Source of the DNA: Candidatus Chryseobacterium colombiense
GTDB lineage: Bacteria; Bacteroidota; Bacteroidia; Flavobacteriales; Weeksellaceae
Direction: 5' to 3'
Length of the DNA: 64,000 bases
Assembly (NCBI GenBank): GCA_029203185.1
Contig: CP119310.1
Coordinates: 372,001 to 436,000, forward strand
The notes beneath the pieces were generated by a model. It searched no databases. It was not told the DNA's origin and was given only the letters and a program-made list of their open reading frames with translations. Positions 33,003-42,437 of this stretch are shown in pieces; positions within the stretch are counted from its first letter, which is position 1, and each line of letters opens with the position of its first letter. A program made the translations under genes and the position numbers.

Positions 33003-34271
33003 TTATTTTATTTCTTCGCCGGTTGTCGCGTCAAAGCTGAGTACTGTGGAATTATAGGGATCTTTGAAATACATAAAAATAACCATACGTTGTTTTAGAG
33101 CTTTGCCGGTGACGGTTTCTTGGGCCTTTTTGGGGTCTTTAATCAAGGCATCAATATCTATTTCAAAATTCTTGTCTATACTTATCTTAGTCTGTTTTCT
33201 AAAACCTACGTAAGTGAGGTTTTTGACATCGTACTTTTTAAGGCTTTCGGCAAGTACTTTTTTAAGAATGGGCAAGGATGTTTCATCAGAAGTAAACAGC
33301 TCTTCGGGATTTACCGAGCTGCTGCTGGAATTTGGACTCACTTCGGCGGAATTACCGCGCAGCGTAACATCATCGTAGGCATTTTTTTGCCCCTCTGCTT
33401 CTACGCTCAAGCTTGTAAATTTATCGTAAATCAGTATTTTTTCTACCTTTCGATTGCCGATATATTGAATGGCTTTTTGATAGGCCTTGTCAAGATTTTC
33501 GTCGTCAAAATTACCTACATTTTGCCCCGTTAAAGTTTTTGGTAAATCGCGGACATCAGAAATCAGCTGGTCAAAATTACCCGATAGGGCAAAGGGCAAT
33601 GCAAAGCCAAGGCCCAAAAAAGCAAGTGAAAGAATTATACCGAAAGCCAGTCGGACACCAGAAACTTTGCCGATTTCAGTTGGAAAAATAGACGAGCCTT
33701 TGTCGGGATATACCTTCTGGGCTTTAACATTTTTGAACTTTTCTAACGGATCGTAGACTTTATCCCGCCAAGCTTCATTCGGATTGATTTCCATGACGCC
33801 GTAGCCAGGATTTTCCCTGTCTTCAATAAAAGCCACAAACCACCCGGTATAGAAATTGGGTAAATCGCCCATAGTGATAAATTGGCGAATCGTGGTTTGA
33901 TAAGGCTCTCCCATATCCGGGAAAACAGTAAGCGTGAATTTGAATTGATGATTAAAATTATTCACCACCAAGCCGACCTCTTCAAGTTTTTCAATCCGTG
34001 CAGGCACCCTTTGGGCATTTCCGCCACCTATATTTTCGCCATTTCCGGTCATTTTTTTGATTTTCGAAGTCAACCCGCGCGTGAAAACTATAGCCCACAA
34101 AAACGAGAGTGCAATAAACCCGATAATGGTAAATGGAATCCAGCTGTCCGGAATCATACCGCCAGAGCCTGCTGTTATTGTTCCAATGAATGCACCAATA
34201 GCTATCCAGGTTAACGCTTTAAACAAAAATCTACGCAAGTTGAACGGTCTCTTTTTTTTCTCGTTGTTCAT
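33003..34271 (-). CDS. hypothetical membrane protein
   Basis: 422 residues. Two hydrophobic segments near residues 15-60 (ALTWIAIGAFIGTITAG, IPFTIIGFIALSFLWAIVF) and one near 207-230 (LAFGIILSLAFLGLGFALPFAL) flank a soluble domain (VPARIEKLEEVGLVVNN...TLTVFPDMGEPYQTTIRQFI). That part is similar to stress-envelope proteins in which a short beta domain follows a membrane hairpin. A Ser-rich linker (NSAEVSPNSSSSSVNPEE) precedes the C-terminal domain. I do not recognise the family. A -7 box lies 20 bp upstream. Confidence 0.75.
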   Translation of the reverse strand: MNNEKKKRPFNLRRFLFKALTWIAIGAFIGTITAGSGGMIPDSWIPFTIIGFIALSFLWAIVFTRGLTSKIKKMTGNGENIGGGNAQRVPARIEKLEEVGLVVNNFNHQFKFTLTVFPDMGEPYQTTIRQFITMGDLPNFYTGWFVAFIEDRENPGYGVMEINPNEAWRDKVYDPLEKFKNVKAQKVYPDKGSSIFPTEIGKVSGVRLAFGIILSLAFLGLGFALPFALSGNFDQLISDVRDLPKTLTGQNVGNFDDENLDKAYQKAIQYIGNRKVEKILIYDKFTSLSVEAEGQKNAYDDVTLRGNSAEVSPNSSSSSVNPEELFTSDETSLPILKKVLAESLKKYDVKNLTYVGFRKQTKISIDKNFEIDIDALIKDPKKAQETVTGKALKQRMVIFMYFKDPYNSTVLSFDATTGEEIK

Positions 34272-34289
34272 ATAGTAGCTATTTTATAC

Positions 34290-34297
34290 CAAATTTA
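34290..34297 (-). promoter_or_regulatory. -7 box of the membrane-protein gene
   Basis: On the minus strand it reads TAAATTTG, matching TAnnTTTG, about 19 bp upstream of the start at 34271. No clear -33 element. Confidence 0.4.
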
Positions 34298-34756
34298 TTA
34301 CTTTACTTTTGAAAATACACGGGCAAAATCAATCCGATGTAAAGTATTAAATTTAAGGCTATTGTAAAAAGTATTGTTGTCTGAAGGGACTTTTTTTAAT
34401 TTTATTCCATATCAGTCCTTCAGTTGTGACAATTCCAATGCTAGCAAACGTTCCCGGAATGGCTGCTATAAGTGAAAATTTGAGTAGGGGCTGTCCATAA
34501 AGTTGAAAGATCAAATTGTGCACCCGCCTGGGTATTCCTATATTAATTTATCTTCATCCATTAAATATCAAACTTCAGGTAAGTCTATAGCCATTGTTAT
34601 ATTTCTTTAAAAGCAATTTGATATTTTGCTCATTTTCGAACTGATCGACCTTGTCATTGGTTCTAGACTTGAAAAACAAATTAGAGATAAGACCGATATA
34701 AATTTTATATCTTAGAGTTGGCTTAAAAATCGCAATAAATTATAGTAAAATTAACA
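34298..34756. other. gene-free stretch with a possible gene scrap
   Basis: No intact gene. On the minus strand 34490-34359 an open frame without a start encodes about 43 residues including a membrane-like stretch (FSLIAAIPGTFASIGIVTTE), which may be a remnant of a membrane protein gene. The remainder is AT-rich with no clear signal. Confidence 0.35.
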
Positions 34757-35428
34757 ATGGGAAAAATCAGATGTGTTTTAATCTGTTTGCTCTTTCTAAC
34801 CAGTTGTAAAAAGGAAAAGGCCATAGAATTGGAGGATTACAACTTTAATAGTAAGACCTCAACCTATTTTTCAGCTAAAGATAAGTACAAAACCTATGAC
34901 AACTATTACCAAATAAAATCTGAGGTCATAGGGGTTGACACTATTTCTGACGGCGAGTTTATCGGAAGCGAAAAACCAATACGAATTGATTACAGGCAGG
35001 AAATCTTTTCCAATGAAGATGTTCTGGCGAGATTTGACGGTTTTGATTTTAATGCTATTAATTTCGCCACCACTATCGATGGCAGGATGATGGTTTTTAA
35101 CGCGGTTGCAGGGAAGATTTCCTTAGAAGATACCAAAAAATTTGTAGCGGTATTAGATGAAAAATATGGGAAGTCTAAAGTCAGCACAGAAACATTTATT
35201 ATGCCCTATAAAATTTATACCTGGCATTTGAAAGACCGAATAATTAAATATTGTGTAGTTACTGCCGATGAAAACAATGCACTGAAAATAGAGGATCAAG
35301 CAGATAAGGGATTCAATATCGAAAATAGAAAACCCCACCTAAGAGCTTTCCTATATATAATAAAAAATGAGTATGCCGACCAGGTTATAGGTAAGATGAG
35401 TTCAGGTGATCTTTTGTATTGCAAATGA
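34757..35428 (+). CDS. hypothetical lipoprotein
   Basis: 223 residues with a lipoprotein signal (MGKIRCVLICLLFLTSC; lipid Cys17, then KKEK). The mature protein is mixed alpha/beta with no recognised motif (FDFNAINFATTIDGRMMVFNAVAGKIS, EDTKKFVAVLDEKYGKSKV). Monocistronic by spacing. Function unknown. Confidence 0.75.
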   Translation: MGKIRCVLICLLFLTSCKKEKAIELEDYNFNSKTSTYFSAKDKYKTYDNYYQIKSEVIGVDTISDGEFIGSEKPIRIDYRQEIFSNEDVLARFDGFDFNAINFATTIDGRMMVFNAVAGKISLEDTKKFVAVLDEKYGKSKVSTETFIMPYKIYTWHLKDRIIKYCVVTADENNALKIEDQADKGFNIENRKPHLRAFLYIIKNEYADQVIGKMSSGDLLYCK

Positions 35429-35641
35429 TTGGAGGTAAGTTGGATGATAACAGTTTGGCTTGTGTATTTTTAGTAGGGACATTCATCTGTTACAGCTAAA
35501 TACAGTAAAAAAGTATTGCATGAGTTAAAGAGGGTTAGATGGTAATATCATTTGCTGATTCATTTGAATTTTGAAATGTAATTGGCCATAATTACTGAGA
35601 AACACGCTAATTTGTTTAATAATCTTTGAAAAACTAAAGTA

Positions 35642-36283
35642 ATGGATAAAGTTGCGAAAACCTTGTACAGATATTTTATTTTGATTTTATTATCAATCCC
35701 ACTGAACTTATTTTCTCAAACTAGTAAAAGTAAGGAGCATTTTACCTATCAGGTGAGAGAAGAACAGGGAGATCTAAATAATGATGGTAAAATGGATAGA
35801 ATAACAGTGAAAATGGATACGGTAGACGAAACAAGACCGTTAAGATTACAGATTTTTCTGTCTCAGCCGAACGGAAAATTAGCGCTGGCTGTGTCATCAA
35901 CTAAGATCATCGAATCCCAGTATCCGGTTGAAAAACAAGGGAAATTCAATGGTTTTCAAATTCCCGATTTTTTTATTGAAGAAGGGGTCTTAAAAATGTG
36001 GAGTGAAATTGAAGCTGGAAATATTACATATCACTTCAAATATCGGAGTGGGAATTTTGAATTAATTAAAGTTGAAAAGCTCACTAATAACGCAACTAGA
36101 GGTTATATTGATGATAAAACAATATTTACAGAAACAAAATTTGATCTTGTAACCGGGATCAGAACCGAAACTGATGAAATATTAGGTTCAACCACGCCAT
36201 TGAAAGTAAGAAATAAAAGAGTCTTGATAAGACCGTTACCCAAAATACAGGATTTTAAATTTTCTGATAAAGAGTTATTTTAA
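35642..36283 (+). CDS. hypothetical exported protein with EF-hand-like repeat
   Basis: 213 residues with an N-terminal hydrophobic signal (YFILILLSIPLNLFSQ). After it, REEQGDLNNDGKMDRITVKMD has the D-x-N-x-D-G-x-x-D spacing of calcium-binding FG-GAP/dockerin-like loops, often seen at the start of secreted Bacteroidetes proteins that read out a quantity. The rest is beta-rich (VSSTKIIESQYPVEKQGKF, MWSEIEAGNITYHFKYRSGNFEL). Function unknown. Confidence 0.7.
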   Translation: MDKVAKTLYRYFILILLSIPLNLFSQTSKSKEHFTYQVREEQGDLNNDGKMDRITVKMDTVDETRPLRLQIFLSQPNGKLALAVSSTKIIESQYPVEKQGKFNGFQIPDFFIEEGVLKMWSEIEAGNITYHFKYRSGNFELIKVEKLTNNATRGYIDDKTIFTETKFDLVTGIRTETDEILGSTTPLKVRNKRVLIRPLPKIQDFKFSDKELF

Positions 36284-36584
36284 GGTATCCTTAACTAAAT
36301 ATGGAGTCTGAACTTGAATATTATATCGTAAACTTATAATGTTTAAAAATATAATCAATAAAATAATTTGTTAAACATTATGAATTACGAAAAACGGTAA
36401 TTTTAAAGAACAGTTCTTTCGTGCTGTTCCTATAATCGGTGTTGTAACTATAGATTTTTTGCTCTTCTACCTTTTATATACCAGCATTTCGCTTTTCTTT
36501 ATTTTGGTTACGAGAATCCTCATTTTAGCAACGTAATCACGCCTATTTAAAACCAACTTTGCATAATATTAATACAATTAAAAA
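36284..36584. other. 301-bp upstream region of the first SDR gene
   Basis: No gene. A near-consensus -7 box CAACTTTG (36554-36561) lies 24 bp before the SDR start. Nothing else is recognisable. Confidence 0.35.
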
Positions 36585-37421
36585 ATGGAAAATAGACAGC
36601 AAGAAAAAGTTTGGTTTATTACAGGATCTTCAAGAGGATTTGGAAAAATATGGACAGAAGCCGCTTTGAAACGCGGCGACAAAGTCGTTGCTACAGCACG
36701 TAATATCAATAGTATTGCTACATTAAAAGAAAAGTATGGAGATCAGGTCTTGATACTTGAAGTGGATGTAACCAATGCCTCACAAGTGCAAAACGCTATC
36801 AGCAAGGCCAACGACTATTTTGGAAGATTAGATATTGTGTTCAATAATGCAGGATATTCTCTGGTGGGCACCATCGAAGAGAGCAACACTGATGAGGTAA
36901 AAGCCATGTACGAAACAAATATTATAGGACCTATCCATGTGATTCAGGCGGCATTGCCTATACTGCGAGCCCAAGGCCATGGCCATATTTTGGGAACATC
37001 CAGCGCCGTTGGCATTTACAGTAATCCTCTAATCGGGTATTATTGTTCTTCAAAATTTGCGTTTGAAGCGATTTACGATAGTTTATCTAAAGAAGTTGCG
37101 GCATTTGGCATCAAAGTAACAATGATTGAACCGGGGGCTTATAATACTGAATTTGGCAGTGCTGAATCACTAAAAATAGCCAGTAAAAAACTGACGGATT
37201 ATGATGATTTGAAAAGCAGTTTGATGGAAAATTTAAAAAAGCTGGAACGAGGAAATCCTATTGCTACTTCCGAAGCCATATTTGCTGTTGTGGATGCTGA
37301 AAATCCTCCGTTGAGATTATTATTAGGTAAAAACGATTTACCACATATTCAACGTATCTATTCTGAACGTATTCAGGAATGGGAAACTTGGAAAACTGTT
37401 TCAGAAGCAGCCCAAGGTTAA
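36585..37421 (+). CDS. SDR-family oxidoreductase (module 1)
   Basis: 278 residues of the classical short-chain dehydrogenase/reductase family, NAD(P)-dependent alcohol/ketone oxidoreductases. Cofactor motif TGSSRGFG (about residues 13-20), structural NNAG, catalytic Tyr-x-x-x-Lys in GYYCSSKFAFEA. Substrate unknown. It is followed by an AraC regulator on the same strand; the same two-gene order recurs at 38842-40603 with clearly related proteins, so the pair appears duplicated. Confidence 0.93.
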   Translation: MENRQQEKVWFITGSSRGFGKIWTEAALKRGDKVVATARNINSIATLKEKYGDQVLILEVDVTNASQVQNAISKANDYFGRLDIVFNNAGYSLVGTIEESNTDEVKAMYETNIIGPIHVIQAALPILRAQGHGHILGTSSAVGIYSNPLIGYYCSSKFAFEAIYDSLSKEVAAFGIKVTMIEPGAYNTEFGSAESLKIASKKLTDYDDLKSSLMENLKKLERGNPIATSEAIFAVVDAENPPLRLLLGKNDLPHIQRIYSERIQEWETWKTVSEAAQG

Positions 37422-37448
37422 GCCACCTAAGCTATTTGACATGCTTTT

Positions 37449-37480
37449 ATTCGCTTTTCTTTTTGCTGGGAAAAGCGAAT
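37449..37480. other. hairpin between SDR and AraC genes
   Basis: A perfect 11-bp stem ATTCGCTTTTC (37449-37459) / GAAAAGCGAAT (37470-37480) with a 10-nt loop, no U run after it. It could be a weak terminator, a regulator site or a processing signal between module-1 genes. Confidence 0.5.
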
Positions 37481-37513
37481 ATTGCTTAACTTGTAATCTA
37501 GAATTTTTATAAT

Positions 37514-38464
37514 ATGGTTTCAAAAAAATCGAATCATTCCGTAAAAAGATTTAATATATTAGCTGAGGTAATGGAGGCATCTGGTTTTCCGCCTCCGAAG
37601 CACCCTTTAATCGTTTTGTTAAACGGTGTAGACAAACAGCTTAAAGGTCGTGCACCTAATAAATCGCACGTATTGAATTATTATAAAATAGCTTTTAAAC
37701 CAGATGCGGGAGGAGAGCTAATGTATGGTCATACCAAATTTGATTTTAAAGAAGGCGGTTTGTTTTTTGTGGCTCCTCAGCAAATTCTTTCATCTATAGA
37801 AGATGATAAGCAAAAGGAAACTGAAGAACAAAAAATACTTAGCCCGCAGATCACACTGCTTATAGATCCTGATTTTTTACTACAATATCCATTAGCGCAA
37901 AAGATTCATCAGTACCACTTTTTCTCCTATGCTACCAATGAAGCGTTGCACCTTTCGGGAAAAGAAAAAGAGACCATTCTGTCACTTTTCAGAAATATAG
38001 AAGAAGAACTTGAGAACCGTATAGATGACATGAGCCACAATGTGATCATCTCGCAGATCGAACTGTTGCTAAATTATGCCCAACGATTTTATAACAGGCA
38101 GTTTTTGACCCGAAAACAGAACTATCCGAGTATTGCCGAGCGCATCGATCAACTGTTGGAGGATTATTTTAATAGCGATAAGGTTCTAATTGGAGGAGTT
38201 CCAACCGTTAATTACCTAGCTGATCAGCTCCATATGTCAGCCAGTTATTTAAGCGATCTGTTGCGAAACCTTACCGGTCAAAACACCCAACAGATTATCC
38301 ATGATAAAATGATTTACCGTGCTAAAAATAAATTATCTACCACAGATCTCAGTATTTCTGAAATTGCATTTGAATTAGGTTTTGAACAGCCTCAATCCTT
38401 TAGCAGATTGTTTAAATTAAAAACCAATCAAAGTCCCCAGCAATATAGGGCTCAGTTTAATTAA
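37514..38464 (+). CDS. AraC-family regulator (module 1)
   Basis: 316 residues. A C-terminal AraC/XylS double HTH is clear (about residues 220-316): VNYLADQLHMSASYLSDLLRNLTGQNTQQIIHD then ISEIAFELGFEQPQSFSRLFKLKTNQSPQQYR. The N-terminal domain (GFPPPKHPLIVLLN...YKIAFKPDAGGELMYGHTKFDF) resembles the ligand-binding part of the module-2 regulator. It probably controls the SDR gene just upstream. Confidence 0.93.
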   Translation: MVSKKSNHSVKRFNILAEVMEASGFPPPKHPLIVLLNGVDKQLKGRAPNKSHVLNYYKIAFKPDAGGELMYGHTKFDFKEGGLFFVAPQQILSSIEDDKQKETEEQKILSPQITLLIDPDFLLQYPLAQKIHQYHFFSYATNEALHLSGKEKETILSLFRNIEEELENRIDDMSHNVIISQIELLLNYAQRFYNRQFLTRKQNYPSIAERIDQLLEDYFNSDKVLIGGVPTVNYLADQLHMSASYLSDLLRNLTGQNTQQIIHDKMIYRAKNKLSTTDLSISEIAFELGFEQPQSFSRLFKLKTNQSPQQYRAQFN

Positions 38465-38841
38465 TGAATTGATTAACTAAATTGCCATTTGTGTCTTCCC
38501 AATTAAATATTCATTCAATTTATATTAAAAACGAGTAAGGGATCGTTTGAGGTTTCGTGTTAGGGTTTAGGATGATTTGAAGTAGAGATTATAAACAGTT
38601 ACAGTAGTATCTATTAAAAGGCATTGATTAGACATATACATTTGAGTAAGAGCACGAATTATCAAAGCTATTTCCAATGCCGTTTTAAGTTATTATTCGG
38701 ATTCAGCACGGGATTTCCTAAACAATTTCAAATAATCATCAAATACGTCATTTTGTACCATTAATTCGCTGATATGGGTTATTTGATCTTGCAGCTTGAC
38801 GGTAACTTTGTATTATTAAATCAATCAAAAAAATTAGAACA
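38465..38841. other. 377-bp spacer between duplicated modules
   Basis: No intact gene. On the minus strand 38814-38693 an open frame without a start encodes about 36 residues (including LQDQITHISELMVQNDVFDD), a coiled-coil-like scrap that could be the end of a MerR-type regulator. Otherwise nothing recognisable. Confidence 0.35.
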
Positions 38842-39666
38842 ATGAGTAAAGTAATTTTTATAACAGGAGCATCCAAGGGATTTGGTAAATTATGGGCTGA
38901 AGCGCTTTTGAAAAAGGGTAATAAAATAGCAGCGACTGCAAGAAATATATCTGCCTTAGACGAGCTTAAAGAAAAGTATGGTGACCATATATTAACATTA
39001 AAACTCGATGTTAACAACAGAGCTGAAGTTTTTGAAACTGTGGATCAGATTGAAAAACATTTTGGAAAAATTGATGTCCTGATCAATAACGCAGGCTTCG
39101 GTTTGTTCGGAACGACGGAAGAAACAACCGAACAGCAGGCAAGAGAACAGATGGAGACAAATTTCTTCGGTTCGCTTTGGGTAGCACAGGCTGTTCTGCC
39201 GATAATGAGAAAACAAAAAAACGGTCATATTATTCAGGTGTCAAGCTTTTTAGGTTTAACAACTTTACCGTTGTTGGGCTTATACAATGCATCCAAATTT
39301 GCTGTGGAGGGTCTGATTGAAACCATCGGAAGTGAAACCGCACATTTGGGGATCAAAACAACCCTGATTGAGCCCAACGGATTTGCAACAGATTGGGCAG
39401 GAGCATCAGCAATTCAAACATCTTCGGATATTGCCGATTATAACCCTGTTCGTGAGGCTTTTGCAGAGACAGGTGATAATCCGGATATCTGGGGAAAACC
39501 TGAGGCGACAGTAGATCCTATTTTGAATATAATAGACAGCGAAAACCCTCCGAAAAGGTTATTGTTGGGGAAAATTGCCTATCATGCTATTCATCAGATC
39601 TACACTGATCGTCTTAAGGAAATTGACAATTGGAAAGAGGTGAGTATTGCCGCACACGGGCATTAA
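38842..39666 (+). CDS. SDR-family oxidoreductase (module 2)
   Basis: 274 residues; classical SDR with TGASKGFG, NNAG and Tyr-x-x-x-Lys in GLYNASKFAVEG. It is closely related to the module-1 SDR: ARNI..., LKEKYGD..., SENPPKRLLLGK versus AENPPLRLLLGK near the C-terminus. Followed 46 bp later by its AraC regulator. Substrate unknown. Confidence 0.93.
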   Translation: MSKVIFITGASKGFGKLWAEALLKKGNKIAATARNISALDELKEKYGDHILTLKLDVNNRAEVFETVDQIEKHFGKIDVLINNAGFGLFGTTEETTEQQAREQMETNFFGSLWVAQAVLPIMRKQKNGHIIQVSSFLGLTTLPLLGLYNASKFAVEGLIETIGSETAHLGIKTTLIEPNGFATDWAGASAIQTSSDIADYNPVREAFAETGDNPDIWGKPEATVDPILNIIDSENPPKRLLLGKIAYHAIHQIYTDRLKEIDNWKEVSIAAHGH

Positions 39667-39712
39667 TCATTACTAAATTAATATTGTAATTTTGATTAAA
39701 ATTTGAAATCCA

Positions 39713-40603
39713 ATGAAACATTACGCAACCTTAACGGAACTGCATCTTGGAAATGGTTGGGATGCTCCCCAGAATCCGCTGTTCAGTATGATTGGCTGTC
39801 TGGCATCATGTCCGCTGGTAAATCGAGAATTCACAACAGACTGTTATATCATTGCTTTCAAAAAAATAAAATCAGGAATGTTCATGTATGGCCGCACTCA
39901 GTATGACCATGACAATGGCTGTCTATTTTTTGCCAAACCAAGACAGATCATTGAAATGAAAGACCTTGAATTTGAAGAAAAAGGCTATATGCTAATGATC
40001 CATGAGGATTATTTTAATGGCCATGAAATTCGAAAACGTATAGAAAACTATAGTTTTTTTGATTATGAAGTGACCGAGGCCCTGCAACTTTCACCAAAAG
40101 AAGAACAGATTATTCTCGAATTGTATGATAAAATCCAGATAGAGTATTATAACAATCCTGACGAATTCAGCAGGGAGATTATCCTCTCCCATATATCATC
40201 AATTTTAAACTATGCGCATCGATTTTACAAAAGACAATTTATAGACCGGGCACAGGTAAATGGAAAGATGGTATCAAAATTTAATGATGCACTCAAGAAA
40301 TATATTAATGAAGGTAAATTAGAAGGTGTAGGTCTGCCCAGTGTAAATTACCTGGCGGAGCAGCTCTTTGTTTCTCCACGGTATTTAAGTGATCTGTTAA
40401 AACAGGAAACCGGGAAAACTGCCATGGAACTTATACATGTATTCTTGATTTCCGAGGCTAAGAATCTTTTGCGCTTAGGTGAGAAAGGGGTGGCTGAAAT
40501 CGCTTATCATCTTGGTTTTGAAAATGCATCCTATTTCACAAAACTTTTCAAAAAACAGACCGGGGTAAGGCCATTAGAGTTTCGGAAGATGCATATGAAT
40601 TAA
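39713..40603 (+). CDS. AraC-family regulator (module 2)
   Basis: 296 residues; C-terminal AraC HTH pair VNYLAEQLFVSPRYLSDLLKQETGKTAMELIH and VAEIAYHLGFENASYFTKLFKKQTGVRPLEFRK. The N-terminal domain (LHLGNGWDAPQNPLFSMIGCL...GMFMYGRTQYDHDNG) is homologous to that of module 1. Likely local regulator of the upstream SDR. Confidence 0.93.
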   Translation: MKHYATLTELHLGNGWDAPQNPLFSMIGCLASCPLVNREFTTDCYIIAFKKIKSGMFMYGRTQYDHDNGCLFFAKPRQIIEMKDLEFEEKGYMLMIHEDYFNGHEIRKRIENYSFFDYEVTEALQLSPKEEQIILELYDKIQIEYYNNPDEFSREIILSHISSILNYAHRFYKRQFIDRAQVNGKMVSKFNDALKKYINEGKLEGVGLPSVNYLAEQLFVSPRYLSDLLKQETGKTAMELIHVFLISEAKNLLRLGEKGVAEIAYHLGFENASYFTKLFKKQTGVRPLEFRKMHMN

Positions 40604-40822
40604 TTGAAAACTGATTAAAAATAATCTGACTAGCAGAAACCAATCATAGAATGAAATATTTAAAAAATTATAATTTGATAGGGAGCTTTATCAGACTTAA
40701 CAAGTTAGATTAAAAAAGGAAAGAATAAGAGTAGAAATAATTTAGTAAAATAGTTTGATAATAATGTTTTCATCACTGAGTAATCTGTATTCTTATTTCT
40801 ATTGAAAATTTATTTTAAAATT

Positions 40823-40883
40823 ATAAAATAAACCTTTTGGTATATTTTATTTGGTTTTAAAATAAACTTTTTAGTACATTTGT
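40823..40883 (+). promoter_or_regulatory. tetR promoter with two palindromic operators
   Basis: Two imperfect palindromes with identical layout: 40823-40850 (ATAAAATAAACC-TTTT-GGTATATTTTAT) and 40858-40883 (TAAAATAAACT-TTTT-AGTACATTTGT), centres 34 bp apart. The second overlaps a perfect -7 box TACATTTG (40875-40882). A third copy lies at 41505 before the SDR gene. Binding here would block the tetR promoter, so autoregulation is expected. The gene-free stretch 40604-40901 is otherwise AT-rich. Confidence 0.7.
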
Positions 40884-40901
40884 AGCGTAAAGTAGAAAAC
40901 G

Positions 40902-41492
40902 ATGCTAACAAAAGCGGAAAAAACCAAACTATTTATCTTAGAAACAGCCAGTCCTCTTTATAATGAGAAGGGGATTTCTGGCGTGAGTATAGATGATGTT
41001 TTGGAGGCAACAAAATTGACAAAAGGATGTATCTATGGACACTTCAATGGAAAAGAAGATCTGTCTGAACAGGTTATTGAATTTTCTTTAAAAAAAATAT
41101 CTGCAAAGGTCGGGACTATAATTGCGAAAGGTAAAACGGCAAAAGAAAAAATTTTCTTATACCTTGATTTTTATAAAAATCCTATTGATACCTATATTGC
41201 AGGAGGCTGCCCTATATTTAACACTGCTGTTGAGGCAGATGATAATTTCCCGATCATTAAGAAAAAAGTTGCTGCAGTACTTCTTGCTAGCTATAAAGAT
41301 ATTTCCCAAATTTTAAAAGGAGGTATCGAAGGTGGAGAATTTTCAGATAAACTAAATGCTGATGTTTTTGCTTTCAAAATGCTGTCTGCTGTAGAAGGTG
41401 GACTTGTATTAAGCAGAACAATGGACTCCCAAAAATTGATGATTGAACTCATAAAAGACCTTAAAAAAGAATTAGAGCAGTATTTGCTATAA
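40902..41492 (+). CDS. TetR/AcrR-family repressor
   Basis: 196 residues. N-terminal HTH: TASPLYNEKGISGVSIDDVLEATKLTKGCIYGHFNGKEDL (about 14-53). The ligand-binding part (FLYLDFYKNPIDTYIAGGCPIFNTAVEADDNFP) is the TetR_C group that often senses small organic molecules. It should bind the three matching palindromes at its own promoter and before the downstream SDR gene. Confidence 0.93.
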   Translation: MLTKAEKTKLFILETASPLYNEKGISGVSIDDVLEATKLTKGCIYGHFNGKEDLSEQVIEFSLKKISAKVGTIIAKGKTAKEKIFLYLDFYKNPIDTYIAGGCPIFNTAVEADDNFPIIKKKVAAVLLASYKDISQILKGGIEGGEFSDKLNADVFAFKMLSAVEGGLVLSRTMDSQKLMIELIKDLKKELEQYLL

Positions 41493-41504
41493 TTTTTTTT
41501 GTAT

Positions 41505-41530
41505 TAAAATATACTAAAAAGTATATTTTA
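41505..41530 (+). promoter_or_regulatory. third operator, upstream of the SDR gene
   Basis: A perfect 11-bp inverted repeat TAAAATATACT (41505-41515) / AGTATATTTTA (41520-41530) with a 4-bp spacer, the same pattern as the two operators before tetR. It is 114 bp before the SDR start. Confidence 0.75.
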
Positions 41531-41643
41531 GAAAAGGGCTTTATATATTCAAAGATAAAGGTTCAAAGATTATCCTTCCCTAAATAAATAATAAAGTCTA
41601 CATAAAGAAAACATAATTCAAAAATTACATAAAATTATTCAAA

Positions 41644-42372
41644 ATGAAAACAACAGGTAATACCATATTTATTAGTGGTGGAAGCGCAGGAATTGGATTG
41701 GCAATTGCTAAAAAACTAAGTGAAGCAGGAAACAAAATTATTATTAACGGGCGTAATGAAGAGCGTCTTCAGAAAGCTTTAATAGAGTTGAAAAATGCAG
41801 TCGGCATTCAAGGTGATCTGGCTGTGGAAGCAGATCGAATTCGTATCGCAGAAGAGCTGAAAACGAATTATGCAGATGTTAATATTATTGTCAACAATGC
41901 GGGAGCTGCGTTTGGTTATTTATTGAGTGAAACTACCAATGCGCACGAAAAAGCATTACAGGAAATGAATACCAATTATTTTGCAATTATTCATTTCACA
42001 GAATTGATGCTTCCTCATTTATTGGGTAAAGAAGCGGCTGCAGTTGTTAATATTTCATCTATAGCTGTTTATGGAAGTCTTAAAGTTTTACCAACCTATG
42101 GAGCAAGCAAAGCTGCATTACACAGTTATACAACTGCCCTGAGAAAAACTTATGAGGACCAAAAAAATCTTCAGATTTATGAAGTATATCCGCCATTGGT
42201 AAACACTGAATTCTCAGCTGAAATAGGTGGATCAGCAGGTATTCCGCCAAGTGAGGTTGCAGATGAATTGTTCATAGGACTGGAGAATAATTTATTTGAT
42301 ATTCCGGTAGGTGATACTAAGTTGTATGCAAATGCTATTGGTGAAGCGATGTCAAAACTGACTCAGTCTTAA
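41644..42372 (+). CDS. SDR-family oxidoreductase (DltE-like)
   Basis: 242 residues; classical SDR with GGSAGIG, VNNAG and Tyr-x-x-x-Lys in TYGASKAALH. The sequence IFISGGSAGIGLAIAKKLSEAGN...INGRNEERLQ resembles DltE-type SDRs. It probably belongs to the TetR regulon because the perfect operator lies in front of it. Substrate unknown. Confidence 0.9.
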   Translation: MKTTGNTIFISGGSAGIGLAIAKKLSEAGNKIIINGRNEERLQKALIELKNAVGIQGDLAVEADRIRIAEELKTNYADVNIIVNNAGAAFGYLLSETTNAHEKALQEMNTNYFAIIHFTELMLPHLLGKEAAAVVNISSIAVYGSLKVLPTYGASKAALHSYTTALRKTYEDQKNLQIYEVYPPLVNTEFSAEIGGSAGIPPSEVADELFIGLENNLFDIPVGDTKLYANAIGEAMSKLTQS

Positions 42373-42381
42373 TATAAATAA

Positions 42382-42417
42382 ACCAATCATTTTCCATATC
42401 AAAAGTTAATGATTGGT
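42382..42417. terminator. convergent terminator
   Basis: ACCAATCATT (42382-42391) / AATGATTGGT (42408-42417) with a 16-nt loop and T-rich flanks on both sides, between the SDR (+) and nitrilase (-) genes. Confidence 0.65.
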
Positions 42418-42437
42418 ATTTATTTCACTTTTAAATT

